DNA of 64,000 nucleotides from a bacterium (GTDB lineage: Bacteria > Myxococcota_A > UBA9160 > UBA4427). The notes below the pieces were generated by a model, which saw only the letters and a program-made list of their open reading frames with translations, ran no database searches and had not been told where the DNA came from. Below, in pieces: positions 56,053 to 63,851 of this stretch (the stretch's first letter is position 1; every line of letters begins with the position of its first letter). Location: the NCBI GenBank assembly GCA_024742285.1, contig JANSYR010000016.1:84727-148726 (forward strand), written 5' to 3'. The position numbers and the translations under genes were made by a program.

Positions 56053-57138
56053 TCAACCGCCGATGTGGTACATCTCGACGCGCTCGCGCTTCGGCGTCGT
56101 CCCGTCCACCTGGAGCAGCCCCGCGCGCTCTTCCGAATAGCGATCCGTGCGGTTCGTCCAGGTCGAGGCGATCACCTGGCGGAGCGTGTCGTCGTCCTTC
56201 CCGGCGCGCATCGGCTCACGCAGATCGACCCCGCCGTCCGCGAAGAGACAGGTCACGAGCTGACCCTCGACCGTCAGGCGGGCGCGGGTGCAGTCCCCGC
56301 AGAACGGCGAGGACACGCTCGTGATCACGCCGATCTCGCCGCCTCCGTCCGCGTAGCGATAGCGGGACGCGACCTCGCCGCGGTAGTTCGGGTCCGCAGG
56401 CTCGAGGGGGATCTCGGCGCCGATCCGCTCGACGATCTCCTTGCCGGTCACGACCTCGTCCCGCTTCCACTCGTTGAGGGTGCCCACGTCCATGAACTCG
56501 ATGAAGCGCAGGATGTGGCCCGTGCCGTGGAAGTGGCGGGCGAGATCGACAAGGCCGTAGTCGTTCACGCCGCGCTGGACGACGCAGTTGACCTTGATCG
56601 GACCGAGACCGGCCTCTTCGGCCGCGGCGATTCCGTCGAGCACGCGGTCGACGTCGAAGCGCTCACCGTTCATCCGGTGGAAGACGTCGGGGTCGAGGCT
56701 GTCGAGGGAGACGGTGATCCGATCGAGTCCGGCTTCCGCGAGGTCGTTCGCCCAGCGACGGAGCAGGCTGCCGTTGGTCGTCATGGCCAGATCGAGGTCG
56801 ACCCCCGCCTCGCGCCCGACCTGCCGCAGGCGCGCGATCAGGTCCTGGATGCCGTGACGCAGGAGCGGCTCGCCGCCGGTGATCCGGAGCTTCTCCACGC
56901 CGAAGCCCACGAAGAGACGGACGAGGCGCTCGACCTCTTCGAAGGTCAGGACCTCGTCTCGCTGGAGGAAGGGGTACTTCTCGCCGAAGATCTCCGCCGG
57001 CATGCAGTAGGGACAGCGGAAATTGCACTTGTCCGTGACCGAGATGCGCAGGTCGCGGAGCGGCCGAGCGCGGCGGTCCTCGAGGACGGCGAGGGGGTTC
57101 TCGTTCGGGGGCACGAGTCGGAAGCTCCAGTCGGGCAC
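56053..57138 (-). CDS. moaA: GTP 3',8-cyclase MoaA
   Basis: A radical-SAM enzyme starting molybdenum cofactor synthesis. SVTDKCNFRCPYCMP carries the SAM-cluster cysteines and SPFCGDCTRARLT the C-terminal cluster site. GGEPLLRHG, ITVSLDSLDPDVFHRMNG and KVNCVVQRGVND are typical, and the protein ends in GG. With GTG at 57138 it has 361 residues; no Shine-Dalgarno is present there and the frame is open to a TTG at 57309, so the start is uncertain by several residues. It is divergent from the Rrf2-type regulator gene. Confidence 0.93.
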   Translation of the reverse strand: MPDWSFRLVPPNENPLAVLEDRRARPLRDLRISVTDKCNFRCPYCMPAEIFGEKYPFLQRDEVLTFEEVERLVRLFVGFGVEKLRITGGEPLLRHGIQDLIARLRQVGREAGVDLDLAMTTNGSLLRRWANDLAEAGLDRITVSLDSLDPDVFHRMNGERFDVDRVLDGIAAAEEAGLGPIKVNCVVQRGVNDYGLVDLARHFHGTGHILRFIEFMDVGTLNEWKRDEVVTGKEIVERIGAEIPLEPADPNYRGEVASRYRYADGGGEIGVITSVSSPFCGDCTRARLTVEGQLVTCLFADGGVDLREPMRAGKDDDTLRQVIASTWTNRTDRYSEERAGLLQVDGTTPKRERVEMYHIGG

Positions 57139-57314
57139 GGAAGCGAAAGAGCTTTCGGATCGAGGACATGAAGCCAGAAGCTTCGAGTCCACCCGAGAGC
57201 CCGGGCGGCCAGTTTGACAGCGATCGCGCGCCAGCGCCCGCCCGCCAGGCGACCGCGGAGGCCGATTGCCGGCGCCGGACCGGCGCGTTGCGCACGATCC
57301 GCCGACCAATCTTG

Positions 57315-57324
57315 ACCGATCGGT
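57315..57324. promoter_or_regulatory. Palindromic operator candidate between moaA and rrf2
   Basis: ACCGATCGGT is a perfect 10-bp palindrome within CTTGACCGATCGGTATTCTATCTTAG, just upstream of the Rrf2 ATG and next to an AT-rich stretch. Rrf2-family regulators commonly control their own promoters, so this may be its site. Confidence 0.35.
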
Positions 57325-57346
57325 ATTCTATCTTAGGATCCTGTTC

Positions 57347-57853
57347 ATGCACCTCCTCGCACGGGAAGAAACGGGGCTCCGATGCCTCCTCCAGGTGGCC
57401 CTCACCGCGCAGGGCGGGGCCGAGGCCGGCCCGGTCCCGATCGCGCGGATCGCGGAGGCGGAGGGCCTCTCGGACGTCTACGCGGCCAAGCTCCTGCGTC
57501 AGCTGCGCCTGGCAGGCCTGGTGGAGAGCGTGCGCGGTGCCAGCGGGGGCTACCGGCTGACGCGCCCGGCCGCCGCGATCAGCGTCTGGGACGCGATCCA
57601 CGCCCTCGACGAGAGCTTCCTGCCGGGCGCCCGCTGCGACTGCAGCCCGAGCGAGCGCCTCGACTGCCAGCGCACCACGACCTGTGCGGTCACCTCGCTC
57701 TGGCGAACGCTGGGCCGCGACATCCGCGCCTCCCTCGAATCCGTTTCCCTCGCCGACCTCTGCGCGGGCGCCCTCGAGACCGAGGAGCCGGTCGCGCTGC
57801 CGACGCTGAATGCAGTCCATGCCGCGGCGACCGATCACCGCGCGCCCCTCTAG
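57347..57853 (+). CDS. Rrf2 family transcriptional regulator (Fe-S sensing type)
   Basis: A 168-residue winged-helix regulator. The N-terminal HTH region TGLRCLLQVAL, IARIAEAEGLSDVYAAKLLRQLRLAGLVESVRGASGGYRL is the Rrf2 DNA-binding domain. Cysteines in GARCDCSPSERLDCQRTTTCAV provide the three or four ligands of an [Fe-S] cluster as in IscR. ATG at 57347 gives the standard start; the upstream open frame is not conserved. The next gene is iscA-like, supporting Fe-S homeostasis control. Confidence 0.9.
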   Translation: MHLLAREETGLRCLLQVALTAQGGAEAGPVPIARIAEAEGLSDVYAAKLLRQLRLAGLVESVRGASGGYRLTRPAAAISVWDAIHALDESFLPGARCDCSPSERLDCQRTTTCAVTSLWRTLGRDIRASLESVSLADLCAGALETEEPVALPTLNAVHAAATDHRAPL

Positions 57854-57884
57854 ACGCCCGCCCTACCGACCGAAGGACACGACC

Positions 57885-58214
57885 ATGGTCAATCTCGCCC
57901 TCACCGACGCCGCTGCCGAAAAGGCGAAGAAGCTTCTCGCCTCGAGCCCCGAAGACCACACCGCACTCCGCGTCGCCGTCAAGAACGGCGGCTGCAGCGG
58001 CATGCGCTACGAGCTGCTCTTCGACGGCGACCGCCGAGACGACGACGACGAGCTCGAGTTCCAGGGGCTGAAGGTCTGGGTCGATCCCGAGAGCGCGACC
58101 TTCCTCGACGGAATCACGATCGACTTCTCGGACACGCTCAACGATGCGGGCTTCAAGATCGACAACCCCGCCGCCGAGGAGACCTGCGGCTGCGGCGAGT
58201 CCTTCAAGCTCTGA
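57885..58214 (+). CDS. iscA: A-type Fe-S carrier protein (IscA/ErpA family)
   Basis: A 109-residue protein with NGGCSGMRYELLFD and CGCGESF, the three conserved cysteines that hold and pass on an Fe-S cluster. The core VTDAAAEKAKKLL and VKNGG are as expected. It is 31 bases after the Rrf2 regulator and probably its co-transcribed target. Whether it serves as IscA, SufA or ErpA cannot be decided. Confidence 0.93.
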   Translation: MVNLALTDAAAEKAKKLLASSPEDHTALRVAVKNGGCSGMRYELLFDGDRRDDDDELEFQGLKVWVDPESATFLDGITIDFSDTLNDAGFKIDNPAAEETCGCGESFKL

Positions 58215-58220
58215 GGAGCG

Positions 58221-58862
58221 CTACGGAAGCTCGGTCGCGCTCGTGATGACCTTCGAGACGAGACCGTACTCCCGGGCCTCTTCCGCGTTCATCCAGAAGT
58301 TACGGTCGCTGTCTCTGGTGACCTTCTCGACATCCTGACCGGTCTCGTTCGCGATCAGGTTGTTGAGGCGCTCGCGGACCTTGAGGATCTCCTCGGCCTC
58401 GATCCGGATGTCCGTCGCCTGACCGCCGGCGCCGCCACTCGGCTGGTGGAGCAGGAAGCGCGTGTGCGGCAGCGAGAAGCGTCGCTCCTTCGGCGCGCCG
58501 AACAGGATCGGGACCGCGATCGAAGCGCACCAGCCCGCCCCGATCGTGATCACGTCGGATTCGATGAAGCGCAGCATGTCGTGGATCGCGAAGCCCGAGT
58601 CCACGTGGCCGCCCTGGGACGTGATCATCACGCGGATCGGGTCGTGGTTGTCCGCGTCGAGGATCAGCAGCTGGCCCATCACCTTCTCGGCCAGCTTCTG
58701 GTCCACGGGGCCGTTCACCAGCACGGTCCGGGTCTTGAGCATGCGCAGGCCGAGGACCTCCGAGGGATTTTCGCCCTCTTCCTTCGTCTCGCCCTCGTCG
58801 CCCCAGAGGCTCGTGGCCGACTGAAGTCCCCTGGATGTCATGCGATCCCTTCGCTGGCTCAT
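58221..58862 (-). CDS. Atypical ClpP-family protease
   Basis: A 213-residue serine peptidase of the ClpP fold. VNGPVDQKLAEKVMGQLLILD, the nucleophile region GAGWCASIAVPILFGAP (Ser present but the usual G-x-A-A-S-M-G motif changed), and RFLLHQPSGG (catalytic His). The catalytic aspartate is probably in VTRDSDRNFWMNAEEAREYG. The GEEGENPSEV-like N-terminus, rich in Glu, differs from canonical ClpP. No clpX or clpA is nearby, so it is likely a second, divergent ClpP of the genome. GAGGGG precedes the ATG at 58862. Confidence 0.87.
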   Translation of the reverse strand: MSQRRDRMTSRGLQSATSLWGDEGETKEEGENPSEVLGLRMLKTRTVLVNGPVDQKLAEKVMGQLLILDADNHDPIRVMITSQGGHVDSGFAIHDMLRFIESDVITIGAGWCASIAVPILFGAPKERRFSLPHTRFLLHQPSGGAGGQATDIRIEAEEILKVRERLNNLIANETGQDVEKVTRDSDRNFWMNAEEAREYGLVSKVITSATELP

Positions 58863-59061
58863 CTCACCCCTCGCTCATCGGGCCGGCTCGGCCCTGCGTG
58901 ATCCCGGCGGATCGCCGGCTCGCGGACATTAGCAACCCGCCCGACCGATCGCGGCTCCGGGTCCGGTGCGGCCCCCTCCCCGCCCCCGGCGCGGCCTTCT
59001 ACACTCGCGCTCCGCCGAGCGGCCGCGTCGGCTTCGCACGATCCCCGCCGAGGAGGTTCCC

Positions 59062-60639
59062 ATGGAAGTGCCCATGCTCGTCACCGATTTCCTGGACCGC
59101 GCCGTGCGCCTGTACCCGGACAAGACGGCGATCGTCGACGGCCCCCGGACGTATACGTACCGGGAGTTCAACGAACGGGTGGACCGACTCTCGAACGCCC
59201 TCCTCGACCTCGGCCTCAAGCGCGGCGACCGGGTCTGCATGCTCAGCCCGAACTCCCACTTCTATCTCGAGAGCTTCTACGCGACCGCCCAGATCGGGAT
59301 CATCCTCGTCCCGCTCAACTACCGCCTCGTCGCCGCGGACCACGAGTACATCCTGAACCACGCCGGCGTCCGCGCCGTCCTCGTCGACTGGGAATACACG
59401 AGCGTCGTGGACGAGATCCGTGACCAGCTCCCGAAGGTCGAGCACTGGATCGTCGCCCAGGACGAAGGCGACGTGCCGCAAGGCTGGACCTGCTGGAACG
59501 AGCTCGTCACGAAGGCGAGCGCGACGCCGCCGACCCGCCCCGAGATCGGCGAGAACGAGACCGTCTCGATCAACTACACGAGTGGGACCACGAGCCGCCC
59601 CAAGGGCGTGATCATGACCCACCGCAACTCGTACCTGAACGCCTACAACATGATCGTCCACAACGGACTGACCCACGACGACGTCGAGCTCTGGACGCTG
59701 CCGATGTTCCACTGCAACGGCTGGGGCGGCGTGTTCGCGATGACCGCCCTGGCCGGCAAGCACGTGATCCTGCGGGCGATCGACGGCGACGAGATCCTGC
59801 AGCTGATCGCCGACGAAGGCGTGACCTTCGCTTGCATGGCGCCCGCCGTCCTGCGCACGATCCTCGATACGCCGGACAAGGACCGCTTCGACGTGAAGAC
59901 GAAGCCGCGCTTCACCGTCGCCGGCGCCCCGCCCCCCTCTGCCTTCATCGAGCGTCTCGAGAAGGAGATGGGCTGGCACTTCATGCAGATCTACGGCCTG
60001 ACGGAGACCGCCCCGCTGCTCACGATCTCGCGCCCGGACGCCAACTGCGACGCCGAGGACTGGGCGCGACGCTCCCGCGCCGGCGTCGCCGGGATCGGCG
60101 TCGATCTGCAGCTCCTCGACGACGACGGCAACCCGGTCCCCAAGGACGGAAAGTCCGTCGGCGAGATCTGCGCCCGGAGCAACGTCGTCTTCGCCGGCTA
60201 CTACGAGCAGCCGGACCAGACCGACGCCGCCATCTACGACGGCTACTTCCACACGGGCGACCTCGCCGTCTGGGACGAGGTCGAGAACATCCACATCGTC
60301 GACCGCAAGAAGGACGTGATCATCTCGGGCGGCGAGAACATCTCGAGCCCGGAGATCGAGGACTGCCTCTTCCAGCACGCGGCGGTCCTCGAATGCGCGG
60401 TCATCGGCGTCCCCCATGAGAAGTGGGGCGAGACGCCGGTCGCGCTGATCGTCACCCGCGAAGGGACCTCGGCGACGGAGGACGAGCTGATCGCCCACTG
60501 TCGCGACCACCTCGCCCACTTCAAGTGCCCGACGCAGGTCCGCTTCGTCGACGAGCTCCCGCGCACCGCGACGGGCAAGCTCCAGAAGTACAAGCTGCGG
60601 GAAGCCTTCTGGGACGGCGATCGCAAGGTCGCCGGCTGA
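59062..60639 (+). CDS. Acyl-CoA synthetase (AMP-forming)
   Basis: A 525-residue ANL-superfamily ligase activating a carboxylic acid to an acyl-CoA. Motifs: YTSGTTSRPKGVIMTH (P-loop), YGLTETAP, HTGDLAVWDE, DRKKDVIISGGENISSPEIE, and the C-terminal PRTATGKLQKYKLRE with the catalytic lysine. The ATG at 59062 has GAGGAGG nearby. It resembles medium- or long-chain fatty-acid ligases; substrate chain length unknown. Followed 46 bases later by a DUF1295 membrane protein. Confidence 0.93.
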   Translation: MEVPMLVTDFLDRAVRLYPDKTAIVDGPRTYTYREFNERVDRLSNALLDLGLKRGDRVCMLSPNSHFYLESFYATAQIGIILVPLNYRLVAADHEYILNHAGVRAVLVDWEYTSVVDEIRDQLPKVEHWIVAQDEGDVPQGWTCWNELVTKASATPPTRPEIGENETVSINYTSGTTSRPKGVIMTHRNSYLNAYNMIVHNGLTHDDVELWTLPMFHCNGWGGVFAMTALAGKHVILRAIDGDEILQLIADEGVTFACMAPAVLRTILDTPDKDRFDVKTKPRFTVAGAPPPSAFIERLEKEMGWHFMQIYGLTETAPLLTISRPDANCDAEDWARRSRAGVAGIGVDLQLLDDDGNPVPKDGKSVGEICARSNVVFAGYYEQPDQTDAAIYDGYFHTGDLAVWDEVENIHIVDRKKDVIISGGENISSPEIEDCLFQHAAVLECAVIGVPHEKWGETPVALIVTREGTSATEDELIAHCRDHLAHFKCPTQVRFVDELPRTATGKLQKYKLREAFWDGDRKVAG

Positions 60640-60685
60640 GCCGGCCCCGCCCGAACGACATCCACCGCACGGAGAACGAATCCCC

Positions 60686-61597
60686 ATGAGCGAATCCGCC
60701 AACGCAGCGATCCCGCGCCCCCGCGCCCTCGCCCTGATCGTCGCTTCCTACGTCATGGCGATCGGCGCCGGTCTGGCCACCCTCGCGTGGGCCCCGATCG
60801 AGGACCCGATCTGGCGCACGTTCGCCGCGGACGCGGTCGCGACGGTCGTGATCTTCGGCTGGAGCATGACCTACGACAACTCGAGCTTCTATGACGCCTA
60901 CTGGAGCGTGATCCCGCCGCTGATCGTGATCTACTGGATGCTCTTGCCCGAATCCGTTGCCGTGGACGCACGGGCATGGATGATCGTCAGCGTGCTCGTC
61001 GTGTGGGGCGCGCGGCTCACCTGGAACTGGACCCGGGGCTGGACCGGCATGGATCACGAGGATTGGCGTTACGCGGACTTCCGCGTGATGTTCCCGCGCA
61101 CCTATTGGCTCGTCAGCTTCGGCGGCGTCCACTTCTTTCCGACCGTGATCGTCTTCGTCGGTCTGGTCGCCGCCTGGCCCGCCCTCGTGACGAGCGATGC
61201 GCCCCTCTCCTGGGTCGATGGCCTCGCCTTCGCGGTCGGCCTCGGCGGGATCGCCTTCGAATGGATCGCCGACGCCCAGCTCCACGCCTTCTCGAAGATC
61301 CGCAAGCCCGGGGAGACCCTGCGGACCGGCCTCTGGCGCTACTCGCGCCACCCGAACTATCTCGGCGAGATGATGATCTGGTGGAGCCTCTGGCTCTTCG
61401 GGCTCGCCGCCGACCCGGGCTTCGCGAAGCTCGCCGTCCTTGCCCCGCTGGCGATGACGGCGATGTTCCTGGGCTTCAGCATCCCCGCGCTCGAGAAGCG
61501 CTCCCTCGAGCGCCGCGCCAACTATCAGGAAGTCATCGACTCCACGTCGATGCTCATCCCGCTCCCGCCCCGGCGCCCGAAGACCTCCAAGGCCTGA
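60686..61597 (+). CDS. DUF1295 membrane protein (steroid-reductase/ICMT-like)
   Basis: A 303-residue inner-membrane protein with about seven helices. The C-terminal block KIRKPGETLRTGLWRYSRHPNYLGEMMIWWSLWLFG is shared with 3-oxo-5-alpha-steroid 4-dehydrogenases and isoprenylcysteine methyltransferases, where it binds a nucleotide cofactor. The DNSSFYDAYWSV motif is typical of DUF1295. It may reduce or methylate a lipid substrate. It ends just before a 39-bp tandem repeat. Confidence 0.87.
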   Translation: MSESANAAIPRPRALALIVASYVMAIGAGLATLAWAPIEDPIWRTFAADAVATVVIFGWSMTYDNSSFYDAYWSVIPPLIVIYWMLLPESVAVDARAWMIVSVLVVWGARLTWNWTRGWTGMDHEDWRYADFRVMFPRTYWLVSFGGVHFFPTVIVFVGLVAAWPALVTSDAPLSWVDGLAFAVGLGGIAFEWIADAQLHAFSKIRKPGETLRTGLWRYSRHPNYLGEMMIWWSLWLFGLAADPGFAKLAVLAPLAMTAMFLGFSIPALEKRSLERRANYQEVIDSTSMLIPLPPRRPKTSKA

Positions 61598-61601
61598 TCC
61601 C

Positions 61602-61717
61602 GAGCGCCCGCAGGCGACCAGGCAGAGGCCCCGACTCGCCGAGCGCCCGCAGGCGACCAGGCAGAGGCCCCGACTCGCCGAGCGCCCGCAGGCGAAGGAT
61701 GAGTCGCCCGCAGGCGA
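61602..61717. repeat. 39-bp tandem repeat with a hairpin core, between convergent genes
   Basis: Two perfect 39-base units (61602-61640 and 61641-61679, starting GAGCGCCCGCAGGCGACC) are followed by a partial third copy (61680-61695) and a fourth copy of the core (about 61702-61717). The core CGCCCGCAGGCG can fold into a short stem. The array sits between the DUF1295 and TerB-like stop codons and may serve as a bidirectional terminator or be a repeat element of the genome. Confidence 0.8.
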
Positions 61718-61721
61718 CGGA

Positions 61722-62216
61722 TCAGCCGATGAGCTGCTTGAAGATCTCGAGGGATTCCCGCTCTTCGTCCGAGACTTCGCCGTCGGCTTCGATCAGGCCC
61801 TCGATCTCCTTGACGAAGATGCGGCGGTGGGCCGGGGGAATGGACATCGGGTCGAGGTCGTCGAGGCTCGGCGGGCGTTCGAGCCACTGCTGAACCTTCA
61901 GGTCCTCTTCCTCGTCGAGGTCCAGACGACGGATCAGGCGGGAGATGAAGGTGCGTTCCTCGGGCCGGATCTCGAGGTCTGCCCAGGCGAAGGAACAGAC
62001 GAACTCGACCAGCCGGAGTCGGTCACGTCGATCGAGCTGTTCGAGCATCCATTCCTCTCGGGGCGGCACGGCCTCGGACGTCATGCCGCGCAAATCGTGG
62101 CGGGGAATCCACCGCTCCCCTTCGCCGCCGAGAGGTGTGTCACCGGGACCTTCCGTGAGGTCGGGGTCCGCCTCCCCTTGCGGGCGCGCCGAGCTTAAAC
62201 GGATCACATTGCCCAC
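61722..62216 (-). CDS. TerB-like tellurite-resistance-family protein
   Basis: A 164-residue protein. The C-terminal helical domain, RLVEFVCSFAWADLEIRPEERTFISRLIRRLDL then IEGLIEADGEVSDEERESLEIFKQLI, has the paired acidic D/E-rich loops of TerB-like domains, proposed to bind metal. The N-terminus GNVIRLSSARP is disordered. GTG start at 62216 is supported by GGGAGGAGG upstream. Related proteins are found in stress islands, but no other ter gene is here. Confidence 0.85.
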   Translation of the reverse strand: MGNVIRLSSARPQGEADPDLTEGPGDTPLGGEGERWIPRHDLRGMTSEAVPPREEWMLEQLDRRDRLRLVEFVCSFAWADLEIRPEERTFISRLIRRLDLDEEEDLKVQQWLERPPSLDDLDPMSIPPAHRRIFVKEIEGLIEADGEVSDEERESLEIFKQLIG

Positions 62217-62235
62217 GCCAACCTCCTCCCGAAGT

Positions 62236-62258
62236 CATTCTGACATGACGTCAGGATG
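62236..62258 (-). promoter_or_regulatory. Inverted repeat upstream of the TerB-like gene
   Basis: CATTCTGAC and GTCAGGATG form a 9-bp stem with one wobble around ATGAC, some 20 bases before the GTG. It overlaps the likely promoter or leader and could be an operator. Confidence 0.3.
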
Positions 62259-62342
62259 CGGTGGGGATTTTCTCGCTGACTCAGGGACCGAAGCCGTCCG
62301 GTCTCGGATCGACGGCCCGTGCGATGGGGAAATGCCGCGACG

Positions 62343-62909
62343 TCAGCGCGACACATTGTCGCTTCGCCCCGCCGCATCGTGCTCGTCGGCGCGCGCTGCG
62401 TCCATCGCTCTCGCCGACTCCACCCGTCGCATCGGCGCACGCGCCGGGCCGCTCGCCTCCTCGCAGAGCCGATCGAGCAGCGGCGCCACCCGCTTGCCTT
62501 CCGTCACGCCGTGACGCCGAAGTGTGTCGGAAAGCGCCTTCCGAAGCGCCGGCCTCGCTCCTGCTCGGTCGCGCAACGCGCCCGTGTCCTCCACTGGGGC
62601 GACGAACTGGTAGCCACGCGCGTGAACGGTCCGGATCGAGCCCGCCTCGCCAGCGGGCTCTTCGAGGGCGGTTCGAAGCTCGTTCACCAGGCCGGAGAGC
62701 GAGCCGGGGCCCACGTTCGTGTGGCCCCAGACGACCCGGACGAGCTCCTCGCGTGACACGACGCGATGACGGTGCGCGACGAGATGGGCGAGGAGATCGA
62801 ACGCCTTCGGACGGAGCGCCACGGGTCGCCCATCGCGGCTCAGGTGATAGGTCTCGGGATCGAGCTCGAAGCGGCGGAAGCGAATCGGCATGCGATGCAG
62901 GAATAACAT
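62343..62909 (-). CDS. OmpR/ToxR-type winged-helix DNA-binding protein
   Basis: A 188-residue protein with a C-terminal-effector type winged helix at its N-terminus: FRRFELDPETYHLSRDGRPVALRPKAFDLLAHLVAHRHRVVSREELVRVVWG, then GSLSGLVNELRTALEE and TVHARGYQFVAPV. A helical tail of about 85 residues lacks a receiver or sensor domain. ATG at 62909 or 62891 (closer to the family start) are both possible. Regulatory target unknown. Confidence 0.85.
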   Translation of the reverse strand: MLFLHRMPIRFRRFELDPETYHLSRDGRPVALRPKAFDLLAHLVAHRHRVVSREELVRVVWGHTNVGPGSLSGLVNELRTALEEPAGEAGSIRTVHARGYQFVAPVEDTGALRDRAGARPALRKALSDTLRRHGVTEGKRVAPLLDRLCEEASGPARAPMRRVESARAMDAARADEHDAAGRSDNVSR

Positions 62910-63047
62910 CGTCGCTTCCAGCGGCGGATCATCTCGCGATCGGCTCGCCCTCGATCGTCTCGGCCGTACGAGGCGGCACGCGGAAGCCGGGAGAGGATGT
63001 ACGGAGAGCCGCGGGCCGGCCGGGGAAATCCGCCACCCGCGACGGCC

Positions 63048-63575
63048 TCAGTCGAAGGCCTCGAGGTTCACGTCGACCATCAGCTCGTCGGCCAGCCGCT
63101 CGAGCGCGTCGCGAATCCGGTCGAGATCGACGTCCTCCGGCGGCGCGAGCTCGGCCTCCGCACGGAAGAGCGGCTCTCCGGACATCGGTGCACTCTCGAC
63201 GACGGTCCGCAGGTCCTGGACGCTCACGCCGAGGGCGGCGAGCGCGCTCGAGATCTCGCGAACGATGCCGGGGCGATCCTGCCCGACCAGCTCGAGGCGG
63301 ATCGAACGACGGTGGTCGACGGCGGCGAGGGACCAGTCGCTGTCGACGACGCTGGCGGAGAGCCCGCGCGCGGCGAGACCCGGGAGCGCTTCGATCAGGC
63401 CGTCCGCACGGGCGTCGGGGAGGTGGATCTGGACGACGCCGGCGAAATGCCCGGCCAGGCGCGCCATCCGGCTCTCGTCCCAGCTGCCCTCGTGGCTCGC
63501 CACGAGGTCCGCCAGGGCTTCCACGAGACCCGGCCGATCCTCCCCGATCACCGTCAGAACGAGCGCCCGTGCCAT
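63048..63575 (-). CDS. GcvR-like protein with two ACT domains
   Basis: A 175-residue protein of two ACT domains: ALVLTVIGEDRPGLVEALADLVASHEGSWDESRMARLAGHFAGVVQI and RLELVGQDRPGIVREISSALAALGVSVQDLRT. The first resembles GcvR, the accessory repressor of glycine cleavage genes in E. coli. Possible ligand: glycine or another amino acid. GAGGAGAG precedes the ATG. It does not bind DNA by itself in known cases; no gcvA is visible. Confidence 0.87.
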   Translation of the reverse strand: MARALVLTVIGEDRPGLVEALADLVASHEGSWDESRMARLAGHFAGVVQIHLPDARADGLIEALPGLAARGLSASVVDSDWSLAAVDHRRSIRLELVGQDRPGIVREISSALAALGVSVQDLRTVVESAPMSGEPLFRAEAELAPPEDVDLDRIRDALERLADELMVDVNLEAFD

Positions 63576-63725
63576 CTTCTCTCCTCAAACGAAATCGTCG
63601 TATTTTCAGCCACTTAGCGACTCAGTCGCAAAAAAGTGACACCGGAAGCGAAAAAAGTTCGCCACTCCGCTCCCTGAATCGGCACTTCCTATTCAGAACA
63701 AGCCGATATCCCCTTCCCAGGGAGG

Positions 63726-63750
63726 CCCGACGTGTCCTGGACACGTCGGG
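63726..63750. repeat. Perfect 11-bp inverted repeat in the intergenic region upstream of the GcvR-like gene
   Basis: CCCGACGTGTC and GACACGTCGGG with a three-base spacer CTG. The plus strand continues TCGCTTATTT. Two flanking genes point the same way (minus), so this is either a terminator for something on the plus strand that I cannot see or, more likely, an operator or RNA structure. The 276-base gap also contains the runs GCAAAAAAG and GAAAAAAG. Confidence 0.45.
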
Positions 63751-63851
63751 TCGCTTATTTCTGGGGTCCGCAAACCGGGGGAATCCGCCGTACGGGCCGT
63801 TTCGCCCGCCGCTCCCGGCCGGCAGCCGCGGCCAACCACGAGCAGCAGAGC

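Noticed and set aside
61602..61717. Possible CRISPR array
   Set aside because: The 39-base units are directly tandem with no unique spacers and no cas genes are near.
62217..62342. A small RNA or gene between the TerB-like and winged-helix genes
   Set aside because: Only one short inverted repeat is visible and nothing else supports a transcript.
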